Translations under genes and position numbers: made by a program
Part shown: piece after piece, positions 46,379 to 57,543 of the stretch
How the letters are laid out: each line of letters opens with the position of its first letter
Position numbering within the stretch: position 1 is the stretch's first letter
Assembly (NCBI GenBank): GCA_002633025.1
Contig: NMRB01000019.1
Location: forward strand, 799,108 to 863,107
Direction of reading: 5' to 3'
Length of the DNA: 64,000 bases
Origin: Notospermus geniculatus
Taxonomy: Eukaryota > Nemertea > Pilidiophora > Heteronemertea > Lineidae
The notes under the pieces: model-generated
Told to the model about the DNA's origin: nothing
What the model saw: the letters and a program-made list of their open reading frames with translations, nothing else
Database searches by the model: none

Positions 46379-47304
46379 GAACACGAAAGAATTTTTTTCA
46401 TCGAATTTGCTCTTCTAGGATGTTGTGATATAGAATATTTCACAACTACATGTAGAAAAAATTCGTGTGCTTCTTCCCTCTTTCATATGTTTCTATAGAT
46501 CAAAACAATCAACATCTGTTCATCGTTTGTGTAAATTTGTTATTTTTTTTACTGAAGCTTCTCTGGTGCCTTAAGCATTGGCGCACTGAAAATCAGCGTT
46601 AACGGTGATCAAATATCAGTTGTAGATTGGATGGGTAATGTTTCAATCGCGAACAATTTAAGAACGTTGCCTGTACCTCTGCTATTCAGTTGATTGGTGT
46701 TGTATGTTGCTGCCTGGCACGATAACTGTGACAAGGTTGATGATTTCACTCATTCATGGATTGAACCATGACCAACTGGACACCGCACCGTCTTTCAAAC
46801 AATACTTTGGCTTACTAGTCCACGATTCCAACGGCCAAGGATATTGAAAAGACATCAAAATTCCATCTGACACATTGTGAGCAGTTAATACACACGGTTC
46901 GACGATTTGTACCGTGAAATGTCGGGGAATTCTTTTAGCACCGGCATCTAAAAGACATCGACTCGTCGAACATTGCTATCAACTCCGTCGTTAATGTGGT
47001 CAAAATCTGCAGGCCCTAATCCGCCACTCAACTTAGGTCTGTTCAGACTACGGAATACATGTACTGTCATGCATTTCATTATACATGTATCATAAAAACG
47101 GGCACACAGATTGTACAAACAGGCAAGGGCAACACAAAGCCATGCACACGTTGTGACACTGAACAACACGGACTATCACAGTACACAGCATGGTGATACT
47201 AGTAGTCGTTATTTCAGGACCCCTGTATACTGGTTCCTTTATCAACCGACATTCTCAGGCAAATCTACGACAAAATATTCTTCGTATAGCATTAAAAAGC
47301 TGGT

Positions 47305-48309
47305 ATGACGTCATCAACTAGAGCTGCCATCACTGATGCCATGTTCGGCATGACCAGTACCTATCAACCGATACAGGTGAATGTCCCGAATGTTTGGATC
47401 GTTCCACTTGGCGATATGATACGTAAGTGTGTCACTCCGCCAATAGTCATATTTGGGACATTTTTCAATGTTCTCACAATCATAGTGTTGGTCAAAAGAA
47501 AGTTTGGGAAAGCATCAACAAGAACAATCCTTATATCTCTCGCTCTCGTAGATACTGCCAGTTTGATGATGTTACTATGTGATTGGTTAACATATATTCT
47601 CGACACACAACCTGGGGCCAGGTATGCAATATTATGTCCCTTGTGGAAATTTTCCGCGACTTTTTTTCTTGACTTTGGGAGTTGGAATGTTGTGTTGCTG
47701 ACGGTTGAACGTTTTATATCAGTAAAGTATCCTTTAAAAGCAAGAGTTTTATGCACACAAAAAATGACTTGCTTTGCTCTTGTCGTGGTATTTCTGTTCA
47801 TTTCTTCCAAAAATGCTGTTCTTCTTCGTATTTATCGATATAATGACGGAGAATGTGGTGCTTCTGGTTATCATGACTTCTGGTTTGGATATTGGCCGTG
47901 GATTGATCTTGCCGTGTACACAATCATTCCCTCAACAGTAATTATCACGGGCAATTGTTTTATTTTATACAAGGTCAACAAAAGTAATAAACTGCGTAGA
48001 ACACTACAGAGCACCAATGAGAGTAATGCTGACTCCACGGCCCAGTCTAAAAGCATGACTAAGATGTTACTGACTGTAAGCTTCATGTTTGTCTTGCTCA
48101 CATTACCAATATGTGTCGTGATGATTGCTTATGCTATCATTCGTATCGAAGGAACCATGACCGAGCAACGATACATTATGATCTTCTTGGCATATATTTT
48201 CACCGATCCTCTTGGTAACGTAAATAGTGCTATCAACTTTGTACTTTACTGTTTGAGCGGTACTCAGTTTCGGCGTGAGGTGATTAAAACCCTCCGTGGA
48301 AAAAGCTAG
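47305..48309 (+). CDS. GPCR-6: intronless rhodopsin-family receptor
   Basis: 334 aa, start MTSSTRAAITDAMFGMTS. First member of the second subgroup, marked by SSKNAVLL in TM4, SAINFVLYC in TM7 and the tail FRREVIKTLRGK. ERF and the Cys pair (ILCPLW, DGECG) are present. TM5 has ITGNCFILY where the others have ITCNCSILY. A polyadenylation signal AATAAA lies 57 bp past the stop. Confidence 0.93.
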   Translation: MTSSTRAAITDAMFGMTSTYQPIQVNVPNVWIVPLGDMIRKCVTPPIVIFGTFFNVLTIIVLVKRKFGKASTRTILISLALVDTASLMMLLCDWLTYILDTQPGARYAILCPLWKFSATFFLDFGSWNVVLLTVERFISVKYPLKARVLCTQKMTCFALVVVFLFISSKNAVLLRIYRYNDGECGASGYHDFWFGYWPWIDLAVYTIIPSTVIITGNCFILYKVNKSNKLRRTLQSTNESNADSTAQSKSMTKMLLTVSFMFVLLTLPICVVMIAYAIIRIEGTMTEQRYIMIFLAYIFTDPLGNVNSAINFVLYCLSGTQFRREVIKTLRGKS

Positions 48310-48365
48310 ACACCAAACATCACCAGTAAAATTCCCATAGCCCTCTGATTCTTCTTGCGGCATGA

Positions 48366-48371
48366 AATAAA
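48366..48371 (+). terminator. Polyadenylation signal AATAAA after GPCR-6
   Basis: AATAAA 57 bp downstream of the stop codon. The matching position after GPCR-7 also has AATAAA, while GPCR-9 has AATACA. Confidence 0.6.
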
Positions 48372-48454
48372 AGAAATAATTTGTGCACACAAGAAAATCA
48401 TCGTGTGCGATGGATGTGAAGTTAGTCAACATGAACTTGATTCACGAGATGCTT

Positions 48455-48701
48455 CAGGCACGGATCCCCTATTTTTGGCAGAGTAGTGATTTTTTTTAGC
48501 AAGAATTCAATCACATAAAAATTCAAGTATTTTGCTCTCAGATGCCAGGAAAATGCGTCTAAAAGCACTTAAAATTGTCAAATTTTTCTGGGGGGAGGGC
48601 CCCCAGACCCCCCTTTTGGCTTCGTGCTTTCGGTGCTCACCACATCCGGCGGGCGATGTCGAGCTCCGCCCCCCTTCCTGTCAATCCTGGATCCGTGCCT
48701 G
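48455..48701. mobile_element. 247-bp hAT-like MITE after GPCR-6
   Basis: Ends CAGGCACGGATCC and GGATCCGTGCCTG, flanked by the direct repeat TGCTT. It is GC-rich, with GGGGGGAGGGCCCCCAGACC. The CAGG..GGATCC type end and 5-bp duplication suggest hAT. Confidence 0.8.
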
Positions 48702-48999
48702 TGCTTATCATAGACTGCACAAAAAGGTTCCACCTCTTGGAATAAGTAGCAGCTCGGCCAGTTTTCCCAACTCCTGTTGCTTAATCAGTGACAAGGAAAC
48801 TGGCCACTTCTGGAACTTGTTATGAGAAGTGGCTTTGAAAAGACCAAGACAACACAACAGAACATGGTGGTGCTACTTGACCAAGCAATCTCCGAAGAAG
48901 CGCTGGAAAAAGTACTTCAATGTATTTCCCTCGTTTGGATGGCATGATGGAGTCAGCACTTTCCTGCCTTTCCTTTAGTGCTCTTCCGTTGTGTTATCC

Positions 49000-49085
49000 G
49001 ACCTGTGTGTGAGGATACTGCTGCAGGTGGTTCGGATCTCAACCCTGGCCCATCTTATAGTGCCGCACCACCGTCGGTGTTTATC
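49000..49085 (+). repeat. Receptor 3'-flank hairpin sequence (after GPCR-6)
   Basis: GCTGCAGGTGGTTCGGATC, CCCATCTTATAGTGCCGC and ACCACCGTCGGTG blocks. It is a more degraded copy. Confidence 0.6.
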
Positions 49086-50340
49086 ACGGACTGTAGAAGG
49101 AATCAGGTTTGGTGACGAGAGGGTGCCGAGCTTTCCTGTCTGAACGCATTATAAGAACGTTCACGTTCCTTCGCGGAACTGCAAGAACAAGTCAATGCAC
49201 AGGAAGCATAGACCCCTACGAGTCTCTCCGCTTTAGTCGGTTTCATACAAGGTTCCAATTGAATAGCCTTCAATTATTGTATGAAAGCGTCAGCCGTGAC
49301 TAAAAAATCAACGACAATGACTTTTTGTTGGATCGTGTGCAGTTCATGGCATTATTACGTAATCGAACTTGTCGTGGCTTTTTTTGGGTACAACTTCAAT
49401 CAGTATTGTTGAGTACATGTACACGGCATTTTTGAAGACGTCATCAAAATCTCACAAACTTCCACAGGACTCGTGTGAAAAAATCCGTGTGCTCCTTTCG
49501 TCAGTGATGTACTGTCTGAGCAGAGTGTTGTTTTCAGTATCAAGTGACTGTAAACATTCAAATTATCAACGTTATCGTTCAAATACACCATTTCTTAATT
49601 GAGGAGGCCTTGAGTGTTGACGCACTAAAAATCAGCGATTACGTGTCAGGCTCAAATGTCAGTTGCAGTATTGATGGGTAATGTTTCAATCAGACAATTT
49701 AAAACGTTCTCTCTGTATCTTGGCTATTTAGTTGACGATTGTTGTGTGGTGCATGATTTCGCTGGACGCGGTTGACGACTCAGCTGCTTCATGGATTCAA
49801 CCAAGAGCAAGTGGATGCTGCAGCCTTTCAAACAAAGCTATTACCAGCCCGAAGATTCTGGCGTCCACAGACACTGAAAAGACTGTCATCTTTCAGTTCA
49901 CACATTGAGGGTTCAACGATTTATACGTCAAACACCGGGAAATTCTTGGAGGACAAACGTCCATAGGACATCGGCCAGCTGCAGCCGAACATTGGTATCA
50001 TTTCCATTTGACTGTCGACAGCTGCTGTGGCCGAAGCCTGTTGGCCCTAATCCGGCACTGAGCAATTAAGTTATCATACCTGTACTTGGATCAACACAGC
50101 ACACAGCACAGCCATTGCATTCCATAATGTGGTAATGACAGGCACTCGGAATGTAAACAATACGATGACAGACCAGGCCAACACCCACTCATACACACTG
50201 TTGTCTGGTACTGAACAACATGTAACATTGTTGACGTACTATCGTTTTTCCAACACCCCTTTTTACTGGCTGTTGTATCAGCTTAGATTTTTAGGCAAAA
50301 TTACGACCAACTCCTCGGACAGCAACTGAATGCGGACAGA

Positions 50341-51363
50341 ATGTCACAAACAATAGCTGTTATCACAAATGCCATGGTCCACATGACCAGTGAGTATCAA
50401 CCAGTACAGGTGAATGACCCGTATGCTTGGATGTTTCAACTTGCCGATATGATACGTCAGTGCATCATTCCACCAATAATCGTAATGGGGATATTTTTCA
50501 ATGCTCTCACAATCATAGTGCTGGTCCGAAGTAAGTTTGGGAAAGCCTCAACAAGAACAATCCTGATATCTCTCGCTCTCGTAGATTCAGCAAGTTTGAT
50601 AACATTACTACGCGAGTGGTTGAAATTTATTCTTGGTATAGAACATGGCGCCGATTTAGCAGTATTATGTCCGTTGTTCGTTTTTTGCATGGCTTTATTT
50701 CTTGACTTTGGGAGTTGGAACGTCATGTTGCTGACGATTGAACGCTTTATATCAGTAAAATATCCTTTAAAAGCAAGAGTTTTGTGCACACAACGGTCGA
50801 TTTGCTTTACCCTGCTCGGGATATTTGTTGTCGTTTTCTCCAAAAACATTCTGCTTCTCTTAATATACCGATATCATGACGGAAAATGTGAAGCTTCTGG
50901 TTATGCTGACTTCGCGTACGACCTGTGGCCATGGATTGACCTTACCGTGTACACAATTTTTCCCTCCACAGTCATCATCACGTGTAATACTTCTATTCTA
51001 TATAAGGTCAACAAAAGTAACAAACTACGTCGAACATTGCAGAGCACCCGTGACAATGTTGCCGATTCCACGGTCCAGTCTAATAGCATGACCAAGATGT
51101 TACTGACTGTAAGCTTCATGTTCGTCGCGCTTACATTACCAGTCTGTATCGTGTTGGTTACTTTAGCTATACTTCACTCCCTAGGAGCCGCCACCTACGC
51201 AAATTGGGCGATAATCTATTTTACATACGTTTTAACTGATCCTCTTTGTAACGTGAACAGTGCAATAAACTTTTTACTTTACTGTGTGAGCGGCACTCAG
51301 TTTAGGCACGAGGCAATTAAAACGTTCTGTGGAAAACCCCGTCACAACCAACGCCACCGATAA
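50341..51363 (+). CDS. GPCR-7: intronless rhodopsin-family receptor
   Basis: 340 aa, start MSQTIAVITNAMVHMTS, a clear match to the paralogue N-terminus. Motifs: ERFISVKYP, Cys in VLCPL and DGKCE, NSAINFLLYC. The second intracellular half is subgroup-typical, but the third extracellular loop (HSLGAATYANWA) is unlike the EG/DS..MT(D/E) loop of its neighbours. The tail is FRHEAIKTF with a basic end. Confidence 0.93.
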   Translation: MSQTIAVITNAMVHMTSEYQPVQVNDPYAWMFQLADMIRQCIIPPIIVMGIFFNALTIIVLVRSKFGKASTRTILISLALVDSASLITLLREWLKFILGIEHGADLAVLCPLFVFCMALFLDFGSWNVMLLTIERFISVKYPLKARVLCTQRSICFTLLGIFVVVFSKNILLLLIYRYHDGKCEASGYADFAYDLWPWIDLTVYTIFPSTVIITCNTSILYKVNKSNKLRRTLQSTRDNVADSTVQSNSMTKMLLTVSFMFVALTLPVCIVLVTLAILHSLGAATYANWAIIYFTYVLTDPLCNVNSAINFLLYCVSGTQFRHEAIKTFCGKPRHNQRHR

Positions 51364-51399
51364 AATTGCCAGAGCCATCTGATCTTTCTTGTGGCATGT

Positions 51400-51405
51400 A
51401 ATAAA
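51400..51405 (+). terminator. Polyadenylation signal AATAAA after GPCR-7
   Basis: AATAAA 37 bp after the stop codon, in sequence aligned with the same signal behind GPCR-6. Confidence 0.6.
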
Positions 51406-51584
51406 AAATAACATTTTGTGCACACAAGAAAATCATCTTGTTGATGGCTGTGAAGTTTATTCACAAGAAGAGGCTGAACTCGTGGTTATTATGGAACGAG
51501 CAGAAAGTAGCCTGACCAGATGGAGTCTACTTTTTCCCTACCTTCCATTCAATGATCTGCTGTGGAATGATTCGGGCCAAGTGA

Positions 51585-51670
51585 GACCACACCTTGGGTA
51601 TTGTACTACCGCAGGCGGTTCGAACCTTCAATATGAACCAGCTACGGTGATACACTATCGTAGGTGACAA
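51585..51670 (+). repeat. Receptor 3'-flank hairpin sequence (after GPCR-7)
   Basis: ATTGTACTACCGCAGGCGG, TTCGAACC, ACCAGCTACGGTGATAC and CGTAGGTGACAAAACGTG. It is closest to the copy after GPCR-8. Confidence 0.7.
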
Positions 51671-52597
51671 AACGTGAGCTTCAAACTTTTGTTGTTATTG
51701 TTGTTGTTTTTTTATTGGAGGTTGTTGCGTTTGGAGTTGAGCGAGATTGCTGCTCATAGGGTCTGTTAATGATGTGGATATGTTTATCCCCCTTGCAACT
51801 CTCACACTAGCCGATACATGTATTTCTATCCTGCTTTGAGAGTTGACGCAATAAGATCGACGATTACGTGATCAAATGTCAGTTGTTTTGGTGGATACTG
51901 TTTCAATCAGACATATGAAATCGTTCCCAGCACTGCTGCTATTCACTTGACGATGGCTGTTGTGTACTACAGGAATTCGCTGGACACGGCTATAAGGATC
52001 GTCATAACCCATCGCGTCTTTCAATCATTCGTGGATTGAACCCAAAATATGTGAACACTGCTGTCGTATTTCAAACAGTCTTTTTGCTTAGAAGTCCAAT
52101 AATTCTTGCGGCCAAGGAGGTTGAAGAGAAATCATCTTTCCAGTTGACACACTAGCCTACTAGAGAGTCGTCACAACACAGCTTGAAAGATTAATAGTGC
52201 CTTCAAATATTGGGGAAAAATTCGAAGTTCTTTTTAACCTGTGGCACAATTATCTAGAGGACCCGTACCAGCCGTGGTAAAAGTCTGTAGGCCCTAATAC
52301 ACCACTAGTAAACACTAGGTTATCATACTAACATCAAAAGCAACGAAGCAATGCATACTAATCCATTGTACGTCAACATTGACGTCAACATTGTGGTACT
52401 GGTCGGCACATACAGGGCATGAACAACACGACAGACCAGTCCCCCACCCAGCCAAATATTTTTATGGTACTGACAACACATAACCTTCCACGGTATGGCA
52501 TGTCGTCTGTTTACTACTTGCTGTACCAGCCTTGATTTCCACGCAAACTAGGTTCAAATCCTTTTCGAACAGCTTTTGAAAGCTGATCGAACAGCTT

Positions 52598-53662
52598 TTG
52601 AAAGCTGATATGATGTCATCCGCAACGGCCTTTATCACTAACGCCATGGTCGACCTGACCAGGACCAGTAAACATCAACCAACAGAGGTGAATGACCCGT
52701 ACGCTTGGATGTTTCAACTGGCCTATATGATACGTAAATGTATCGTTCCACCTATTGTCATATTGGGGATATTTTTCAATGCTCTCACAATCATAGTGCT
52801 GGTCCGAAGAAAGTTTGGGAAAGCATCAACAAGAACAGTCCTGATATCTCTCGCTCTCGTAGATTCCGCGAGTTTGATGGGATTACTTCGCGATTGGTTC
52901 AAGTATATTCTTGGTTTCGAACATGGCGCCGATTCTGCAGTATTATGTCCGTTGTATATTTTTTCCATGGCTTTATTCCTTGACTTCGGGAGTTGGAATG
53001 TCATGTTGCTGACGATTGAACGCTTTATATCAGTAACATATCCTTTGAAAGCAAGAGTTTTATGCACTCAAAGATCGGTTTGCTTTACTCTTCTCGGGAT
53101 ATTTGTCTTCATTTTTTCCAAAAATGCTGTTCTTCTCTTGATGTATCGGTATCATGACGGAAAATGTGAAGTTACTGTAGTTGATTATGTTGAATTCTGG
53201 AATAGGTTTTGGACGTGGATTGACCTTGCCGTCTACACAATATTTCCCTCAACAGTCATCATCACGTGTAATTGTTCTATTCTATACAAGGTCAACAAAA
53301 GTAACAAACTACGTAGAACACTACAGAACGCCAGTGACAATATTGCCGATTCCACGGTCCAGTCTAATAGCATGACTAAAATGTTACTGACTGTGAGCTT
53401 CACGTTTGTCTTGCTTACATTACCAGTCTGTATCGTGCTGATATCTATGGCGATCATTGACAGCAATGGAACCATGACCGACAGAAAATACGTCATAATC
53501 TATTTGTCATATATTTTAACCGACCCGCTTTGCAACGTGAACAGTGCAATCAACTTTCTACTCTACTGTTTGAGTGGTACTCAGTTCAGGCGTGAGGTGA
53601 TTAAAACCTTCCGTGGAAAATGGGAGGCACATCAACACGATAGAATTGCCAAAGCCCTCTGA
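52598..53662 (+). CDS. GPCR-8: intronless rhodopsin-family receptor
   Basis: 354 aa from 52598; MMSSATAF at residues 5-6 is the start supported by paralogues. A short direct repeat of GAACAGCTTTTGAAAGCTGAT just precedes the ATG. ERFISVTYP (T instead of K in the others), Cys in VLCPLY and DGKCE, and NSAINFLLYC are present. Extracellular loop 2 has two or three extra residues (VTVVDYVEF). The C-terminal tail is extended by about ten residues. Confidence 0.93.
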   Translation: MKADMMSSATAFITNAMVDLTRTSKHQPTEVNDPYAWMFQLAYMIRKCIVPPIVILGIFFNALTIIVLVRRKFGKASTRTVLISLALVDSASLMGLLRDWFKYILGFEHGADSAVLCPLYIFSMALFLDFGSWNVMLLTIERFISVTYPLKARVLCTQRSVCFTLLGIFVFIFSKNAVLLLMYRYHDGKCEVTVVDYVEFWNRFWTWIDLAVYTIFPSTVIITCNCSILYKVNKSNKLRRTLQNASDNIADSTVQSNSMTKMLLTVSFTFVLLTLPVCIVLISMAIIDSNGTMTDRKYVIIYLSYILTDPLCNVNSAINFLLYCLSGTQFRREVIKTFRGKWEAHQHDRIAKAL

Positions 53663-54045
53663 TTCTTCTTGCGGCATGAAGTTTAAAAAAACAACGATAA
53701 TTTGTGCTCACAAGAACGTATCGTGTGCGATGGCTGTGAAGTTGGTGAACTAGAAGGGACTGACCAACTATATGCTTCTCATGGACTACAGAAAGAAGGT
53801 GCCACCTCTTGGTGTAAGTACCAGATACGGTCAGTTGCTTAATCAGCGACAAGTAAACTGGCCAGTTCTGGAACTTTTTCTGAGAGATGGTTCTGGAAAG
53901 ACCACGACAGTTGCTGGAAGTGTGCTCATTGACCAAGAAAGTTACGAGGAAATGCTGGAAAAGTCAATGAACTCCCCCCCCCTTTACTTGGGCTGACAGA
54001 CGGGTCGGGTCAACGCTTCCTTGCCTTTCATTCGGGCTGTGTGAG

Positions 54046-54130
54046 ACCACACCTTGGATACTGTACTACCGCAGGCGGTTCGAACCTGAAAATGAACCAG
54101 CTGAGGTGCTACACTACCGTAGGTGACCAA
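54046..54130 (+). repeat. Receptor 3'-flank hairpin sequence (after GPCR-8)
   Basis: ACTGTACTACCGCAGGCGG, TTCGAACC, ACCAGCTGAGGTGCTAC and CCGTAGGTGACCAAACGTG. Confidence 0.7.
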
Positions 54131-55370
54131 ACGTGAGCTTGAATTGGCTTTGGCATGATACAGGCCAAAAATCGAAAAGTCTGGAAACAGAAAAGACGAA
54201 AAAGGATGCCTCTCAAAATTATGTAATAACTTGCCATGACAAGAAAAGTACTACCGGTACTGCCATTCAATACTCAACAAGATTCCCCAACTGCAAAATT
54301 TGTTCATTTTTCACCAAACAATCTTCGAGAAAACACCTGGTGTCCTGAAACACCTTTAGACAAGGAGGAAAACGTACATGTACATATGTACATGTATGGC
54401 ATTTTTGGAAGAAATCATCAAAATCTCACGCATTTCTTCGTGATTTCGTGTGCATTATGTTTTCTTTAATACAATGTATTATGTACATGTATTATCTAAG
54501 CAGAATGGAGTTCACTATCAAATGACAGAAAATACTAAGTATTCAAATTATCAACATCGTCATTTGCATAAATGTATTATATCTTTATTGGTGCTTCTCC
54601 GAGCTTTGAGAGTTGACGCACTAAAACTCGGCGATTACGTGATCAAATGTCATTTGTAATTTTGAAGGGTAAAGTTTCAGTCAGACAATGTGGAAACGTT
54701 TCATGTATCTTGGCAGTTCAGTTGAGGATTGCTGTTGTATGTTGCGTGGCCTGAATTCACTGGACACGGTTAATCATCATCATCACAGCCCATCCAGTTC
54801 TTTGCTTATAATGATTACACTCATTCATGCATTGAACCAAGAGCACGTGGACACTGTTACCGTCTTTCAAATCCGTTTTTCTTGGAACTCCTCTGATTCT
54901 GGTGAACAAGGCGATTGGAGTCGAGTTGACACATGAAATACGTCGATTCAAGGTTCAGCGATTTTTAGGCCTACCAAGAAAAATCGGAAATCCTTGTAGC
55001 ACAATCATCCATAGGACGTCGACCGGCCGAACATTGGTATCATTACGTTTTTGATGTCACATTGGTATCATTACGTTTTTGATAGTCAGTTATCGTGGTC
55101 AAGTCCGGTAGGCCCTTACTCAAACACTAGATTATCATACTTGGACCAGAACCCAACGTACCCAATGTAACCCCTCAATACAATATAGGCTAACTATTAT
55201 CGTACTTCATTGAAGGAATGAAGAACAGAACAGACTAGAAAACAGAAAGCCCGATCGTTTTGGGACTCAACAAAACATAACTGAGACACTATCAGGTATC
55301 TCGGTATACTAGTTTGCCATAAACTTAGATTTTCGTACAAAACTACGATCAAATACTCTTCGAACGGTAT

Positions 55371-56378
55371 TTGAATGCGGGTATCATGTCACCAACAACA
55401 GCTGTTTTCACCGATGCCATGGTCGACATAACCAGTCAGCATCAAACAACAGATCCGAATGCTTGGATGGTTCAACTGGCGGATATCATACGTAAGTGTA
55501 TGATCCCGCCTATAATCGTACTAGGGACATTTTTCAATGTTCTCACAATCGTAGTATTGGTCCAAAGAAAGTTTGGGAAAGCGTCTACAAGAACAGTCCT
55601 TATATCTCTCGCTCTCGTTGATACAGCGAGTTTGATGGGATTACTACGCGATTGGTTGAAATATATTCTTGGTTTCGAACACGGGGCCGATTTAACAGTA
55701 TTATGTCCGATTTTCATTTTTTCCATGGCTTTATTTCTTGACTTTGGGAGTTGGAACGTCATGTTGCTGACGATTGAACGCTTTATATCAGTGAAATATC
55801 CTTTAAAAGCAAGAGTTTTATGCACACAAAAGTCGATTTGCTTCACTCTTGCCGTGATATTTGCCTTAATTTTTTCCAAAAACTTTGTGCTCCTCTTGAT
55901 GTATCAGTATCATAACGGAAAATGTAAAGTTGTAGGTTATGCTGACTTCTGGTATAAATTCTGGCCGTGGATAGATCCTGCCGTGTATACAATATTTCCC
56001 TCAACAGTCATCATCACGTGTAATTGTTCTATTCTATACAACGTCAACAAAAGCAGCAAACTGCGTAGAAAATTACAGAACGCCAGTGATAATATTGCAG
56101 ATTCCACGGCCCAGTCTAATAGCATGACTAAGATGTTACTGACTGTAAGCTTCATGTTTGTCGTGCTTACGTTGCCAGTTTGTATCGTGCTGATGGCCTT
56201 TGCTATCATAGACTCCAAAGGAATGACCGACCGACAATACGGCATAATCTATTTGTCTTATATTTTGACTGACCCTCTTTGCAACGTGAACAGTGCAATC
56301 AACTTTTTACTCTACTGTTTGAGTGGTTCTCAGTTTCGGCGTGAGGTGATTAAAACCTTCCGTGGAAAAGCTAGATAG
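55371..56378 (+). CDS. GPCR-9: intronless rhodopsin-family receptor
   Basis: 335 aa from 55371; MSPTTAV at residue 6 is the conserved start. The N-terminal segment is shortened (TTDPNAWM, lacking VNDPYA). It is otherwise close to GPCR-8: GLLRDWLKYILGFEHGAD in TM2-loop 1, ERFISVKYP, SKNFVLLLMY, NSAINFLLYC, FRREVIKTFRGK. The loop-3 sequence DSKGMTD lacks one residue relative to GPCR-8. It is the last receptor of the array. Confidence 0.93.
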   Translation: MNAGIMSPTTAVFTDAMVDITSQHQTTDPNAWMVQLADIIRKCMIPPIIVLGTFFNVLTIVVLVQRKFGKASTRTVLISLALVDTASLMGLLRDWLKYILGFEHGADLTVLCPIFIFSMALFLDFGSWNVMLLTIERFISVKYPLKARVLCTQKSICFTLAVIFALIFSKNFVLLLMYQYHNGKCKVVGYADFWYKFWPWIDPAVYTIFPSTVIITCNCSILYNVNKSSKLRRKLQNASDNIADSTAQSNSMTKMLLTVSFMFVVLTLPVCIVLMAFAIIDSKGMTDRQYGIIYLSYILTDPLCNVNSAINFLLYCLSGSQFRREVIKTFRGKAR

Positions 56379-56565
56379 AGACACGTCCAAATCACCAAGA
56401 AAATTGCCAGAGCCCTCTGATTCTTCTTGCGGCATGAAATACAAAAATGGTTTGTGCATACAAGAAAATCATCGTGTGCGATGGCTGTGGAGTTAGTTCA
56501 AAGAAGATACTGACCAAGTGATTATTATGGACTGCAGAAAGAATTGGAGGGAAAGACCAAGACAT

Positions 56566-56692
56566 TAGGGAGTTTTCGCAAAGCCCCGAAACGCCAACGC
56601 GAACGCCAAATCCATTGTTCGATACCACGAAGAGAGCACCGAACAAAAGTATAGACGTTCGCGTTGACGTTTCGAGGGCTTTGCGAAAACTA
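56566..56692. mobile_element. Foldback MITE, TAGGGAGTTTTCGCAA ends
   Basis: Arms TAGGGAGTTTTCGCAAAGCC and near complement, with AACGCGAACGCC inside, about 190 bp after the stop of GPCR-9. Confidence 0.85.
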
Positions 56693-56884
56693 TATTGTTC
56701 AAAGTGGTATGGACGAGGAAGCTTCGGAGGAACACCTACACAAGGTCTATCTATTGTATACGGTACGTTTCAGTGACTTGTGTTACGGTACTCAGTACTG
56801 GGACGGTGTGACCACATTTACCGCAATTCGTTCGAACCATAACCCTGACCAATCTAGTGGTCTGCTGCTGTGTTATTCGGAGTA

Positions 56885-56980
56885 TGTGTGACCTCACCTT
56901 GGGTGTTGTACTACCGTAGGTTGTTCGACCCATCGCCTTGACCCACCTACGGTGCTACACGATCGTTGGTGACAAAACGT
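56885..56980 (+). repeat. Receptor 3'-flank hairpin sequence (after GPCR-9)
   Basis: GTTGTACTACCGTAGGTTG, TTCGACCC, CCACCTACGGTGCTAC and CGATCGTTGGTGACAAAACG. CACCTACGGT complements ACCGTAGGT. A partial extra copy precedes it at about 56800-56880. Confidence 0.7.
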
Positions 56981-57543
56981 TTGTCGAAATGTTTTGATCG
57001 GAACTTGTTGCGCTGGGAGCTGAAAAGATGTCCACCATAACTTTACTGCTCTACCGACATGGAGTTGTTTATTCTATTTTTCTGTCGGTAGATTTTCTCG
57101 CTAGCTTGGTTGAAACGTACGATATTCTACATCAATAGTGGTTTTTCTAGTCTTTACGATAGGGGTAACTTGATGAACGGCTTCCACGAAAATATCCACA
57201 GATTATCAGGCCAATGCTTCTCCTGTCGTAAAAGTTTCCACAGAAGAATTCTCAGTCAGGATGCAGACCAAGGTTTATTGTCAACATCCCACTTTCATGT
57301 GAGTCTCAGTTTTTGTTCCAGGCGGGGTGTTTTCTTCTCTGATGCGATGCGATGGCATCTCATTATTTCTAGGGTGTTATTATTGACAACATGGGCAGCA
57401 TCCAGGCTCTTCAATATTCCAAACACATAAATGACAGAAGAAATAACCGTCTCCCGGGTGTCGATTGAATTGAAATAACCTTCCTGACTTGCATTTGAGC
57501 AAAATCGATTCACTTCAGCCTCACCGATGAACACAACAGTCCA

